Shown: positions 7,647 to 16,410 of the stretch, piece after piece
How positions within the stretch are numbered: position 1 is the first letter of the stretch
Layout of the letters: every line of letters starts with the position of its first letter
NCBI RefSeq assembly: GCF_012911925.1
Contig: NZ_JAAXKY010000003.1
Location: forward strand, 1-64,000
Length of the DNA stretch: 64,000 nucleotides
Origin: Pseudonocardia xinjiangensis
GTDB lineage: Bacteria; Actinomycetota; Actinomycetes; Mycobacteriales; Pseudonocardiaceae
Direction of reading: 5' to 3'
Notes under the pieces: generated by a model
What the model was told of the DNA's origin: nothing
The model's database searches: none
The model's input: only the letters and a program-made list of their open reading frames with translations
Position numbers and translations under genes: made by a program

Positions 7647-8387
7647 ATGAACGAGCAAGCACCCAGCTCGGCCCTCCCGCCGTTGGTCGACAGAAAGACC
7701 TGGCAGGAGGCGCGGGAAGCACTGTTCGCACGGGAGAAGGCGCACACCCGCGAAGGGGATGCGATCGCGGCGGCGCGGCGACGGCTGCCGATGGTGGAGG
7801 TCGACGCCACCATCGAGGTGATCGGTCCTGACGGACCGATCACGATCCTCGACGTCTTCGAAGGCCGGAAGCAGCTCATCGCGTACTTCCACGCCTGGTG
7901 GCCCGGTCGGCCCGCCGCGGAGCAATGCGAGGGCTGCACGTTCTTCAACAGCCAGGTCCGCGAGCTGTCCTACATCCACTCCCGCGACGCCACGTACGCC
8001 ACGCTCAGTAAGGGTCCGTACGAGGAAAGCGTCCGCTACCGGGACTTCTTGGGCTTGGACATGCCGTGGTACTCGGTCGAGAAGACGGCGGCGCAACTCC
8101 TGGAGGGTCGCGACTGGCAGCGCCACCACCTCGTCTGCTACGCCCGCGACGGCGAGCGGGTGTTCGAGACGTACTACACCGGCGGTCGCGGCGTCGAGGT
8201 CATGGCCCCCACCCACGGGCTGCTGGACATGACCGTCTACGGACGCCAGGAGGCGTGGGAGGACTCCCCCGGCGGCTGGCCCCAGCCCTGGGGTGACGCC
8301 GAGAATCCCGAGGTCTGGCGTACGAACGGACGCCCCATCGCCCAGTGGTCCCGCATCGAAGCCGGCCGGTCCGACGAGCTGACCTGA
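7647..8387 (+). CDS. DUF899 family thioredoxin-fold protein
   Basis: A 246-residue protein of the DUF899 family, cytoplasmic and thioredoxin-like. Typical segments are the N-terminal LPPLVDRKTWQEAREALFAREK, given here only in outline, then LIAYFHAWWPGRPAAEQCEGC with a Cys pair in EQCEGC, then HSRDATYATLSKGPYEE and a C-terminal GLLDMTVYGRQEAWEDSP. The biochemical role is not known; the Cys pair and fold suggest redox chemistry. GGAGG stands five bases before the ATG. The gene lies inside the stretch bounded by the tRNA-Pro gene and its remnant, so it may be an acquired cassette. Confidence 0.8.
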   Translation: MNEQAPSSALPPLVDRKTWQEAREALFAREKAHTREGDAIAAARRRLPMVEVDATIEVIGPDGPITILDVFEGRKQLIAYFHAWWPGRPAAEQCEGCTFFNSQVRELSYIHSRDATYATLSKGPYEESVRYRDFLGLDMPWYSVEKTAAQLLEGRDWQRHHLVCYARDGERVFETYYTGGRGVEVMAPTHGLLDMTVYGRQEAWEDSPGGWPQPWGDAENPEVWRTNGRPIAQWSRIEAGRSDELT

Positions 8388-8471
8388 GGATCAGCCGAGG
8401 CGACCGAGGGTCGTCGGTCCATCAGGTTGCGCGGCACCGGACGGGGCGGGCTGTGGTTCCCGGAATGCTCG

Positions 8472-8523
8472 GGAGTGCGGGCCCGAACATGCAGAACGGC
8501 CCTGGCCGGAAGCTCTCGACAGA
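8472..8523. repeat. 52-bp exact direct repeat, copy 1
   Basis: These 52 bases (beginning GGAGTGCGGGCCCGAACATG) are identical to 10224-10275, which lies just downstream of the intact tRNA-Pro gene. Similarity fades to the left within another ten bases. The copies enclose exactly the TetR gene and the ketopantoate-reductase-like pseudogene. This copy keeps only the left arm of the tRNA terminator hairpin. Confidence 0.85.
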
Positions 8524-8567
8524 TCAGGAGACGCTAGCGGCGGAGGTCGGCTGGCGAATCGCGCGAG

Positions 8568-9146
8568 CTATCCGTCCGAGTGCGGTCGGCGCAGTCCGTC
8601 CAGCACGAGGGTGATGACGTCGTCGGCCTCGGCTCGCCAGTTGGGACGGTCATGGGCCGCGCCGATGCCGTGCAGCGCCATCATCACGGCACCGGCGTCC
8701 ATGTCGTCGCGAACGGCGCCCTCCTGTAGGGCGGCGGCCACCAGGTCGGTGACAGCCTGCTCCAGCGCCCGGCTGCCCTCGGCGAGGGCACCCGAGCGAT
8801 CGGCCATGAGGGTGGACAGCGTCCGGGCCAGGCCCTCGTGGGCGTCCATGTGGTCGACCATGCCGCGGAGGAAGGTCGCCAACGCCTCCGCCGCGGGCAA
8901 CGTGGCCTGTAGCTGGCGGGCGCGGTCGCACAGCGCGGCGACTTCCCCGTGGTAGACCGCCTCGGCCAGTGCCTCCCGGGTGGGGAAGTGGCGGTACAGC
9001 GTGCCTGTGCCCACTCCGGCCAGGCGAGCGAAGTCATCGAAGCGCAGGTCGAAGAAGCCTCCGGCGTCGAAGACCTCCCGGGCCGTGGCGAGCAGGGCCT
9101 CACGCTTGCGCCGGGCGTCGGCCCGCAGCGGCTTGTCGGCGGTCAT
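8568..9146 (-). CDS. TetR family transcriptional regulator
   Basis: A 192-residue one-component repressor. The N-terminal helix-turn-helix is clear at about residues 10-60: RREALLATAREVFDAGGF, then FDDFARLAGVGTGTLYRHFP and the following TREALAEAVY helix. The C-terminal ligand domain is of the type with a conserved-looking late segment DDVITLVLDGL. Start at the ATG at 9146 with GGGAG five bases upstream; the frame is open further upstream but without signals. It is divergent from the ketopantoate-reductase-like gene across a 90-bp gap holding two matching operators, so it most likely represses itself and that gene. The ligand is unknown. Confidence 0.88.
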   Translation of the reverse strand: MTADKPLRADARRKREALLATAREVFDAGGFFDLRFDDFARLAGVGTGTLYRHFPTREALAEAVYHGEVAALCDRARQLQATLPAAEALATFLRGMVDHMDAHEGLARTLSTLMADRSGALAEGSRALEQAVTDLVAAALQEGAVRDDMDAGAVMMALHGIGAAHDRPNWRAEADDVITLVLDGLRRPHSDG

Positions 9147-9167
9147 GCGCTCCCTCGCATTGACAAA

Positions 9168-9182
9168 TGGAGACGACCTCCA
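9168..9182. promoter_or_regulatory. TetR operator copy 1 (TGGAG-N5-CTCCA)
   Basis: TGGAGACGACCTCCA, perfect five-base arms, in the gap between the divergent TetR gene and the gene at 9237. The second copy lies 27 bp away centre to centre, with an AT-rich stretch between them that probably holds promoter elements. Confidence 0.65.
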
Positions 9183-9194
9183 TATTTTAGAAAG

Positions 9195-9209
9195 TGGAGA
9201 TTGCCTCCA
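9195..9209. promoter_or_regulatory. TetR operator copy 2 (TGGAG-N5-CTCCA)
   Basis: TGGAGATTGCCTCCA, the same arms as the first copy with a different spacer. It ends 27 bases before the GTG at 9237. Two identical half-site pairs in a TetR/target gap are good evidence for local control. Confidence 0.65.
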
Positions 9210-9236
9210 GTTCGATCGTACCCCTAGAGGTGCAGC

Positions 9237-10202
9237 GTGAAGATCCTGATGTTCGGCCGGGGCGTGATCGCCACCATCTACGGCTGGGTCCTGCAACAGG
9301 CGGGACATGACGTCGAGTTCTACGTCCGGCCGGGCCGCGCGGCGACGTACGGAGACGCAGTGGACCTCGACCTGCTCGATACGCGGCGCCGGGTGTGGGG
9401 GCAGCGCGTCGTCGAGAAGTGGCCGGTGCGCTACCGCGAGGCGCTGGAGCCGGACCACGACTTCGACCTGATCGTGCTCAGCGTGCCGCACCACCACCTC
9501 CCGGAAGCGGCGGCCTTCCTGTCCCCGCGTGTCGGCCAGGCCACGGTGCTGGTCTTCGGCAACATCTGGACCGAGCCGCTGGCCGCGATCGGCACACTCC
9601 CGCTCGACCGGATCGCCTTCGGCTTTCCCCAGGCCGGCGGCGGTTTCGGCGCGAACGGCGTGCTCCGTGGGGGGCTGCTGCCGTCGGTCATCTTCGGCAC
9701 CCTCGGCCAGCCCCCGACCGACCGGGAACAGGCCGTGCGCCAGGCGTTTCGCGAGGCCGGGCTCCGGATCAAAGAGCAGCCTGACTTCCGCGGCTGACTG
9801 TGGGTCCATTTCGTGTCGGATGCCGGCCTGTTCTCGCAGGGCCTGCGGCTGGGTTCCCTGTCCAAGCTGGCCGGGGCAACGGGTGACCTGCGCGAGGCGC
9901 TGCTGACTGGCCGCGAGCTGCTGCCGCTCCTCAAGGCGCGCGGCATTGACCTGCGACGTCACCGGGGCGGTGTGCTGCTGTTCCGGGTGCCCACCTGGCT
10001 GATGGCCCCCGTGCTCGCCTGGCTGACCGCTCATGTCACGCCGCTGCGCGTGAATTTCGAGGCGCACTCCGACCCCGACGCCGAGGAGCCGCGTGAGGTC
10101 TGCCGAGACACCCTCGCGGAAGCACGACGGCTGGGCATTGCGGTACCACGACTGGAAGCGGCGGAACCGAACTTTGCCCGTGAGGGGACGGGTCGAGTCT
10201 GA
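9237..10202 (+). pseudogene. Ketopantoate-reductase-like oxidoreductase gene with in-frame TGA
   Basis: The frame starts at GTG 9237 (AGAGG upstream) with a Rossmann fold (FGRGVIATIYGWVLQQAGHD) and runs to a TGA at 9795-9797 after QPDFRG. In the same frame it then continues LWVHFVSDAGLFSQG to a stop at 10202, giving 321 codons in all. Homologues of the ApbA/PanE superfamily usually have Trp after the RG of this segment, so TGG to TGA is the simplest explanation. The C-terminal half also ends in a poorly conserved tail. With the TetR repressor it forms a divergent pair inside the repeat-bounded cassette. It is probably inactive unless the stop is read through. Confidence 0.7.
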
Positions 10203-10223
10203 ATTCACCGCAAGGGAATGCGC

Positions 10224-10275
10224 GGAGTGCGGGCCCGAACATGCAGAACGGCCCTGGCCGGAAGCTCTCGACAGA
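10224..10275. repeat. 52-bp exact direct repeat, copy 2
   Basis: Identical to 8472-8523. Here it directly follows the broken reductase gene and runs into the terminator hairpin of the tRNA-Pro gene, whose left arm it contains. This is probably the original site and the other copy the duplicate. Confidence 0.85.
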
Positions 10276-10297
10276 GCCTCTGACCAGGGCCGTTCTG
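10244..10297 (-). terminator. Terminator hairpin of tRNA-Pro
   Basis: Perfect 14-bp stem CAGAACGGCCCTGG / CCAGGGCCGTTCTG starting four bases past the tRNA 3' end, with a 26-base loop that can itself fold (CAGAG / CTCTG). Confidence 0.7.
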
Positions 10298-10299
10298 TT

Positions 10300-10374
<75 letters not shown>

Positions 10375-10398
10375 ATGGCCCGTGAGCCGTGACCAACT

Positions 10399-11370
10399 CT
10401 AGCTGACGTCCACGGCGGCCGACGCGCGGGTGGCCGGTGCGGACGGAACCACCGACGCGCGGGGCACGAGCGTGAGGAGGCTGGCCTCCGGCGGGCAGGC
10501 GAACCGCACGGGGGCGAACGGCGAGGTGCCCAGGCCCGCGGAGACGTGCAGCCAGGTGTGGGCGCCCCAGCGCGAGGAGCCGCGGGCCCGGGAGCGGTCC
10601 AGGCCGCAGTTGGTGACGAGCGCGCCCACGCCCGGCACCCGCAGCTGGCCGCCGTGGGTGTGACCGGCCAGCACCAGGTCGTACCCGTCCGCGGCGAACC
10701 GGTCGAGGACCCGGGGCTCCGGCGAGTGGGTCAGCCCCAGCCGCAGGCCGACGTGACGCGCCCGGCGCCCGGCGATGCGCTCGTAGCGGTCCAGGCCGAG
10801 GTGGGGGTCGTCGACGCCGGCCACGGCGACGGTGACGCCGGAGACCGTGAGCGTCACCTGCGTGTGGGTGGCATCGGACCAGCCGTGCTCCAGCATCGCG
10901 GCGCGGAGGTCGCGCCACGGCAGCGGGTCGCCGTGCGAGCGGCGCTTGCTCTTCACCAGGTAGCGCGCGGGGTTCTTCGGCGTGGGCCCGAAGTAGTCGT
11001 TGCTGCCGAAGACGAACAGCCCGGGGTACTGCAGCAGCGGACCGAGGGCGGCGACCACCGCGGGGACGGCCCGGGGATGGGCCAGGTTGTCGCCGGTGTT
11101 CACGACGAGATCGGGCTCGAGGGCCGCCAGCGCGGCGACCCAGCGCTGCTTGCTCTGCTGGCGCGGCGTGAGGTGCAGGTCGGACACGTGCAGGACGCGC
11201 AGGGGGCGTGAGCCCTCGGCCAGCACCGGCAGCGTCGCCTCCCGCAGCGTCCACCTCCGGCGCTCGATACCCGCCGCGTAGGCGACCGCGGCCGCTCCCG
11301 TTGTGGTCGCGCCGAGCGCGAGCCGGCCCCAGCTGTTCACCCGGTCAGGGTACGGCGAGAGCCCGCGCAT
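10399..11370 (-). CDS. Metallophosphoesterase, YkuE/calcineurin-like
   Basis: A 323-residue phosphohydrolase with an N-terminal hydrophobic segment (about 14-31) that should anchor it in the membrane. All five metal-binding blocks are present: DLHLTP, GDNLAH, GSNDYF (the usual GNHD block with Ser-Asn), a lone His in LTHSPEP, and AGHTHGGQ. Members act on phosphoesters such as UDP-diacylglucosamine (LpxH type) or on unknown substrates; the substrate here cannot be told. The ATG at 11370 is taken as the start. A GTG at 11340 ([10 protein letters not shown]) would match many homologues better. It stands alone between the tRNA gene and the divergent gene at 11449. Confidence 0.88.
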   Translation of the reverse strand: MRGLSPYPDRVNSWGRLALGATTTGAAAVAYAAGIERRRWTLREATLPVLAEGSRPLRVLHVSDLHLTPRQQSKQRWVAALAALEPDLVVNTGDNLAHPRAVPAVVAALGPLLQYPGLFVFGSNDYFGPTPKNPARYLVKSKRRSHGDPLPWRDLRAAMLEHGWSDATHTQVTLTVSGVTVAVAGVDDPHLGLDRYERIAGRRARHVGLRLGLTHSPEPRVLDRFAADGYDLVLAGHTHGGQLRVPGVGALVTNCGLDRSRARGSSRWGAHTWLHVSAGLGTSPFAPVRFACPPEASLLTLVPRASVVPSAPATRASAAVDVS

Positions 11371-11448
11371 CCGGTATCCCCACGTGCCGGCCCCCGCGCC
11401 GTGCGGCGTCGCGGCGCCGCGACGCGGACATGCATTAGCGTCACCGCG

Positions 11449-11919
11449 GTGAGCACCTTGAAGGAGCAGCTGCGGACCGATCTGACCGCCGCCATGAAGG
11501 CTCGCGACGAGCTGGTGAAAGCCACCCTGCGGATGACGCTGACGGCCATCGGCAACGCCGAGGTCGCCGGCACGCAGGCCCGCGAGCTCGACGACGCCGA
11601 GGTCATCAAGGTGATCACCAGGGAGGCCAAGAAGCGTGCCGAGTCGGCCGAGGCCTTCGCCGCCGCCGGCCGCGAGGAGCTGGCCGCCCAGGAGCGCGCC
11701 GAGGGTGAGGTGCTGGCCCGGTACCTCCCGACGCAGCTCTCCGACGACGAGCTCGCCGTGATAGCGCGCACCGCGGTGGACGAGACCACCGCCGAGCTGG
11801 GAGAGCAGCCCGGCCCGCGTCAGATGGGACAGGTCATGAAGAAGGCCACCGCGGCGGCTGCGGGTCGGGCCGACGGCGGCCGGGTGGCCGCCGCCGTGAA
11901 GGCCCTGCTCGTCGGCTGA
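11449..11919 (+). CDS. GatB/YqeY domain protein
   Basis: A 156-residue helical protein with the YqeY fold, related to the tail domain of the amidotransferase GatB that binds tRNA. Visible are the N-terminal STLKEQLRTDLTAAMKARDE, a central VIKVITREAKKRAESAEAF helix, RYLPTQLSDDEL, and the C-terminal QMGQVMKKATAAAAGRADGG block that is the family hallmark. The precise role is unknown; GatB homologues suggest tRNA binding. I start at GTG 11449 because homologues begin there; the frame is open 48 bases further up. It converges on topA with a shared hairpin between them. Confidence 0.88.
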   Translation: MSTLKEQLRTDLTAAMKARDELVKATLRMTLTAIGNAEVAGTQARELDDAEVIKVITREAKKRAESAEAFAAAGREELAAQERAEGEVLARYLPTQLSDDELAVIARTAVDETTAELGEQPGPRQMGQVMKKATAAAAGRADGGRVAAAVKALLVG

Positions 11920-11932
11920 GAGGGCCCGTGCA

Positions 11933-11965
11933 CGGCCGCGGGCCCCGCTGGGGTGCCCGCGGCCG
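11933..11965. terminator. Bidirectional hairpin between yqeY-type gene and topA
   Basis: Perfect 11-bp stem CGGCCGCGGGC / GCCCGCGGCCG with an 11-base loop, 14 bases past one stop and 7 bases from the other. The two genes converge, so it can end both transcripts. Confidence 0.65.
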
Positions 11966-11971
11966 CGCCCG

Positions 11972-14809
11972 TCACTTGGCGGGCGCCTTCTTCCGCGTGG
12001 TCGTCCGCTTCGCCGGAGTCTTCTTCGGTGCCGGACCGCGGGCCCGGCGTTCGGCCAGCAGCTCCGACGCGCGCTCGTCGCTGATCTGCTCGACGGTGTC
12101 GCCCTTGCGCAGCGACGCGTTGGTCTCGCCGTCGGTGACGTACGGGCCGAACCGCCCGTCCTTGATCACCATCGGCTTGCCGGTGGCCGCGTCGGCACCC
12201 AGCTCGCGCAGCGCCGGCGTGGCCGCCGCCGTGCGCCGCCCCCGCTGCTTGGGCTGCTTGTAGATCTCCAGCGCCTCGTCGAGGGTGACGGTGAACAGCT
12301 GCTCCTCGTCGGAGAGCGACCGCGAGTCGGTGCCCTTCTTCAGGTACGGGCCGTAGCGCCCGTTCTGCGCGGTGATCTCCTCGCCGCTCTCCGGGTCGGT
12401 GCCGACCAGCCGCGGCAGCGAGAGCAGGCGCAGCGCCTCCTCGAGCGTGACGCTCTCGGTGGACATGCCCTTGAAGAGCGACCCGGTGCGCGGCTTTGGC
12501 TTGGCCGCCACCTTCTTCTTCGTCCCGTTCGTGGGCGTCTCCGGCTCGGCGGGCTCCGGGAGGATCTCCGTGACGTAGGGCCCGTAGCGGCCCTCCTTCG
12601 CGACGATCTCGTGGCCCGTCATCGGGTCGACGCCCAGCGAGCGGCCCTCCTGCGGCACCGAGAACAGCTGCTCGGCGACCTCCGGGGTGAGCTCGTCGGG
12701 CGGCAGGTCGTCGGGCAGGTTCGCGCGCTGCGACTGCCCGTCGCGGACACGCTCCAGGTACGGGCCGTAGCGGCCGACGCGCACCACGACGTCGTCGAAC
12801 ACCGGGACGGAGTTGATCTCCCGGGCGTCGATCTCCTCGAGGTTGACGCCCACGAGCTTCTTGAGCCCGCCCGACCGTGCCACCGACCCCGCACTGCCCT
12901 GGTCGGCCCCGAAGTAGAAGCCGGAGAGCCAGTCGGTGCGGCCCTGCGTGCCTGCGGCGATCGAGTCGAGCTCGTCCTCCATCGCGGCGGTGAAGTCGTA
13001 GTCGACCAGCCGGCCGAAGTGGTGCTCGAGCAGCCCGACCACGGCGAACGCGATCCACGACGGGACGAGCGCCTGACCCTTCTTCCAGACGTACCCGCGG
13101 TCCTGGATCGTCTTGATGATCGACGCGTAGGTGGACGGGCGGCCGATCCCGAGGTCCTCCAGCGTCTTGATGAGGCTGGGCTCGGTGAACCGCGACGGCG
13201 GGTTGGTGGAGTGGCCCTCCGGGGTGAGCCGGGCGGCGGTCAGGGCCTGGCCCTGCGTGAGCTCGGGGAGCCGCGACTCGGCGTCGTCGGCCTCGCCGCC
13301 GGCCTGGTCGTCGACGGTCTCGACGTAGGCCTTGAGGAACCCGGGGAAGGTGATCGTGCGTCCCGACGCGGCGAACGTGACCGCCTCGCCGGTGGCCGCG
13401 GTGCCGCCGATGCGCACGCTGACGGTGGTGCCCCGCGCGTCGGCCATCTGCGACGCGACGGTGCGCTGCCAGATCAGCTCGTAGAGCCGGAAGTCGTCGC
13501 CGTCGACCTCGCGGGCGATCTCGCCGGGGGTGCGGAAGGTGTCGCCTGCCGGCCGGATCGCCTCGTGGGCCTCCTGCGCGTTCTTCACCTTGCGCGTGTA
13601 CTGCCGCGGCTGGGCCGGCACGTAGGCGTCGCCGTAGAGCTCACGGGCCTGCGAGCGGGCGGCCTGGATCGCCGACTCCGACAGGGTGGTGGAGTCGGTG
13701 CGCAGGTAGGTGATGTAGCCGTTCTCGTAGAGCCGCTGTGCGCTGCGCATCGTGCGGTCGGCGGAGAAGCGCAGCTTCCGGCCGGCCTCCTGCTGCAGCG
13801 TGGACGTCATGAACGGCGGGTACGGCTTGCGGGTGTAGGGCTTCGACTCGACCGACTCGACGGCCAGGTCGCGGCCCTGCAGCGCCTCGGCCAGCCGCCG
13901 GGCGCCCGCCTCGTCGAGGGGCCGGGCCGTCTCCTTGCTCCCGGCAGCGCTCTTGAGCCTGCCGTCCGGGCCGAAGTCGCGGCCCGTGGCAACCCGCGTG
14001 CCGTCGATGGCCACCAGACGCGCGGGGAACTGCCTCGGGCTCGCCTCGGCCCCGGCGTCGAGCTGCGCGGCGATGTCCCAGTACGACGCCGAGACGAACG
14101 CCATGCGCTCGCGCTCGCGCTGGACGATGATCCGCGTGGCCACCGACTGCACCCGGCCGGCCGACAGCTTCGGCATGACCTTCTTCCACAGCACGGGGGA
14201 GACCTCGTAGCCGTAGAGCCGGTCGAGGATGCGCCTGGTCTCCTGCGCGTCGACCAGGTCGTGGTCGAGGTCGCGCAGGTTCTCGACGGCCGCCCTGATG
14301 GCCGACTCGGTGATCTCGTGGAAGACCATCCGCCGGACCGGGACCTTGGGCTTGAGCGTCTCGAGCAGGTGCCAGGCGATCGCCTCGCCCTCGCGGTCGT
14401 GGTCCGTGGCGAGCAGCAGCTCGTCGACGGACTTCAGGGCGTCCTTGAGCTCGGCGACCTTGCTCTTCTTCTCCGGCGTGATGATGTAGAGGGGCGCGAA
14501 CTGGTTGTCGACGTCGACCCCGAGGCGGGCCCACGACTCGCCCTTGTACTTGGCGGGCACGTCGGCGGCGCCGCGCGGCAGGTCACGGATGTGCCCGACG
14601 GACGCCTCGACGATGTAGTCGTTGCCGAGGTACTGCTGGATCTTCTTCGCCTTCGTCCCGGACTCGACGATGACCAGCCGGCGCGGCGGTCGCCCGTTGG
14701 CGACCACGGCTGTGCGGTTGGGTCGGCCCGGGTCGGCCTTCGCGGCCGCCTTCCGGCTGCCCGTTCCCTTCTGGGCTGCGGGCTTCGCACTCGTCGTTCC
14801 GGTTGCCAC
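11972..14809 (-). CDS. topA: DNA topoisomerase I
   Basis: ATP-independent relaxation of negative supercoils by a type IA enzyme. At 945 residues it has the actinobacterial size. The Toprim domain shows E49 (VIVESGTKAKK) and the DHDREGE block at 136-142; the active-site Tyr is Y368 in GYITYLRTDST. After the catalytic core come four repeats of a short C-terminal domain with the shared GRYGPYL/GRFGPYV signature, in place of the zinc-finger domains of E. coli. It ends in a Lys-rich tail (TPAKRTTTRKKAPAK), the typical processivity tail of actinobacterial TopA. GTG start with AGGA six bases upstream. The neighbour at 15049 is its usual companion. Confidence 0.97.
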   Translation of the reverse strand: MATGTTSAKPAAQKGTGSRKAAAKADPGRPNRTAVVANGRPPRRLVIVESGTKAKKIQQYLGNDYIVEASVGHIRDLPRGAADVPAKYKGESWARLGVDVDNQFAPLYIITPEKKSKVAELKDALKSVDELLLATDHDREGEAIAWHLLETLKPKVPVRRMVFHEITESAIRAAVENLRDLDHDLVDAQETRRILDRLYGYEVSPVLWKKVMPKLSAGRVQSVATRIIVQRERERMAFVSASYWDIAAQLDAGAEASPRQFPARLVAIDGTRVATGRDFGPDGRLKSAAGSKETARPLDEAGARRLAEALQGRDLAVESVESKPYTRKPYPPFMTSTLQQEAGRKLRFSADRTMRSAQRLYENGYITYLRTDSTTLSESAIQAARSQARELYGDAYVPAQPRQYTRKVKNAQEAHEAIRPAGDTFRTPGEIAREVDGDDFRLYELIWQRTVASQMADARGTTVSVRIGGTAATGEAVTFAASGRTITFPGFLKAYVETVDDQAGGEADDAESRLPELTQGQALTAARLTPEGHSTNPPSRFTEPSLIKTLEDLGIGRPSTYASIIKTIQDRGYVWKKGQALVPSWIAFAVVGLLEHHFGRLVDYDFTAAMEDELDSIAAGTQGRTDWLSGFYFGADQGSAGSVARSGGLKKLVGVNLEEIDAREINSVPVFDDVVVRVGRYGPYLERVRDGQSQRANLPDDLPPDELTPEVAEQLFSVPQEGRSLGVDPMTGHEIVAKEGRYGPYVTEILPEPAEPETPTNGTKKKVAAKPKPRTGSLFKGMSTESVTLEEALRLLSLPRLVGTDPESGEEITAQNGRYGPYLKKGTDSRSLSDEEQLFTVTLDEALEIYKQPKQRGRRTAAATPALRELGADAATGKPMVIKDGRFGPYVTDGETNASLRKGDTVEQISDERASELLAERRARGPAPKKTPAKRTTTRKKAPAK

Positions 14810-15048
14810 CTGGTCCTACTCCATCGTCTACGGCCGCGTCGGCGCCGCGCACCGGCCGTTCTGCAGGGCCACCGCGCCGGATGCGCGGGGTGCCCGGACA
14901 CCGAGTATGCGGGTCCCGGGTTCCGGCACGTACCGGAACCTCATGTTCACCCACCCACCTACCGTGTCGCGCTCGTCACACCGCACACCACGCGGCGTAG
15001 TGCGCTCGACACTGTGCGAGCCTGCGCCGCGAGAGCCTAACCAGCTCG

Positions 15049-15681
15049 TCAAGACGCCGTGCGGCCCCAGTACCTGGGCCAGTCGGCCCCGTCCGCCCTG
15101 GGCGGTACCGGGCCGACGAGCTCGACGAGCCGTTGGACCCGCCGTGTCCCACTGATCCGTAATGCCGTTCCACGTCCCACTCTTGCGGGTGGGATGCCTG
15201 CCCGGGTCGCCGCGGCGACCAGAGCGAGGTGCGTGTCCGGGGCGTGCGGGTCCAGCGCAAGCAGGTACCCGCCCCGGTCGTCCGGCCGGCCTGCGGCCAA
15301 CGCCCACAGTCGTAACGCCGGCCCGTCCAATTGCCATCCCGCCGGCACCGTCTTGACCGCACCGTTCGTCCACGCCCTGGCCAACCCGACCAGGTCGCAC
15401 CGGAACGCCGAGCGCAACGCGGTGGCGCCGCTCTCGGTCTGCACGGTACCCATGGTGATGCCGGTGGCCGCGCACGCCGACGCCAGTGCGGGTGCCCTGG
15501 CCGGGTCGGGCAGCACGATCGACAGCCGCGCCTGGTCGCCTGCGCCGAAGCGGACGATCTGTCCCGGCCCGCACAGCAGTCCGGCGAGGTCGCTCACGCT
15601 CGGTGGGCGGGCGTCGGCGGAGAACAGCGACAGCTGCGACACGAGCGCACAGTAGAACACGCGTTCGAGCGTGACCACCAA
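15049..15681 (-). CDS. Conserved actinobacterial protein upstream of topA (Rv3647c position)
   Basis: A protein of up to 210 residues of unknown function. In M. tuberculosis a gene of the same size and direction, Rv3647c, occupies the place just upstream of topA, so conserved order supports it as a real gene. It has two similar halves of mixed alpha/beta character, each with an LAGL- or ALRLW-like helix and a late ALRISGTRRVQRLVELVG stretch. This recalls the LAGLIDADG-like fold of WhiA, but that is a weak guess. Possible starts are TTG 15681, GTG 15660 and GTG 15642; homologues I would expect begin near VSQLSLFS (15642). No named domain is visible. Confidence 0.75.
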   Translation of the reverse strand: MVVTLERVFYCALVSQLSLFSADARPPSVSDLAGLLCGPGQIVRFGAGDQARLSIVLPDPARAPALASACAATGITMGTVQTESGATALRSAFRCDLVGLARAWTNGAVKTVPAGWQLDGPALRLWALAAGRPDDRGGYLLALDPHAPDTHLALVAAATRAGIPPARVGRGTALRISGTRRVQRLVELVGPVPPRADGADWPRYWGRTAS

Positions 15682-15700
15682 GGCGCGCCGATGATCGCTC

Positions 15701-16318
15701 CTAACGCGGCGCCGTGGCCGACAGGGCGGACAGCTGCTGGCACTGGGTCGCCCGCTCGGCGGCGCGCTGCAGGCGGGGCGTGGCGCTCAGATCGGCCAGC
15801 GGGTTCGGCGGGGTGATCGCGTCGAAGGTCGACTGGGCCTGGGTCAGCGCGGCCATCACCGACTCGGGGTTGCCGGGGTCGGCGGCGTCCACCGTGGTCT
15901 TGGCTCCCGTGAAGTCCTGCTCGAGGAACTCCAGCGCGCTCTGGGCCCGGCCCACGGCCTCGTTGCCACCCTGCACGGGCGAGCGGCCGATCGCGGTGAG
16001 CTGGTCGCGGCCCTGCTGCACGCCGTGGAGGACGGTGCCGAGGTAGTCGCTGACGGTGCGCTGCACGGTCGGCAGGTCGGCCGACGGCGCCAGGGCAGGC
16101 GGCGTCGTGGCCGGCACGGCGAAGCTCATGACCGCACCGCAGAGGCGGTCGGCCCAGGCCACCGGGTCGCTCCCCGGGCCCTCGGTCGGGGTCGGGGCGG
16201 GATCGGCGGCTGCGCTGCCGGGAAGCGTGGTGGTGCAACCGGCGAGGACGGCGACGGCGAGTGCGGCGGCAACGGTGGGGACGACAACCGTGAGGGCGGG
16301 GCGGGTCGTTCGAGTCAT
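15701..16318 (-). CDS. Lipoprotein, tandem paralogue 1 (most downstream)
   Basis: A 205-residue exported lipoprotein. The signal peptide ends in the lipobox VLAGC with the lipidated Cys at 28. The mature part is helical and shares with its two upstream neighbours the pattern DPVAWADRLCGAVMSF, a DYLG segment, a GRSPVQGGNEAV segment (VGPSPVAGGDE in the others), and a conserved second Cys near the C-terminus (TQCQQL). That Cys probably pairs with the one in the CGA segment. The function is not known. The three genes are separated by short gaps and probably form one transcript. Confidence 0.85.
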   Translation of the reverse strand: MTRTTRPALTVVVPTVAAALAVAVLAGCTTTLPGSAAADPAPTPTEGPGSDPVAWADRLCGAVMSFAVPATTPPALAPSADLPTVQRTVSDYLGTVLHGVQQGRDQLTAIGRSPVQGGNEAVGRAQSALEFLEQDFTGAKTTVDAADPGNPESVMAALTQAQSTFDAITPPNPLADLSATPRLQRAAERATQCQQLSALSATAPR

Positions 16319-16410
16319 GCGCCGGCTCCGGATCGGGGGAGGGACGGCGCCAGTGTGCCCGGGAGGCCTCGGGCAGTGATCACCGAGGCCCGGGAACGGC
16401 GTCGTCGGTG

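Noticed and set aside
9795-9797. TGA read as selenocysteine
   Set aside because: No selenocysteine hairpin follows, homologues have Trp at this place, and the reductase family has no selenoprotein members known to me.
12611-15040. 809-codon open frame antisense to topA
   Set aside because: It covers the fully convincing topA gene and has the composition of a shadow frame (Val, Leu, Arg, Gly, Asp), with no motif.
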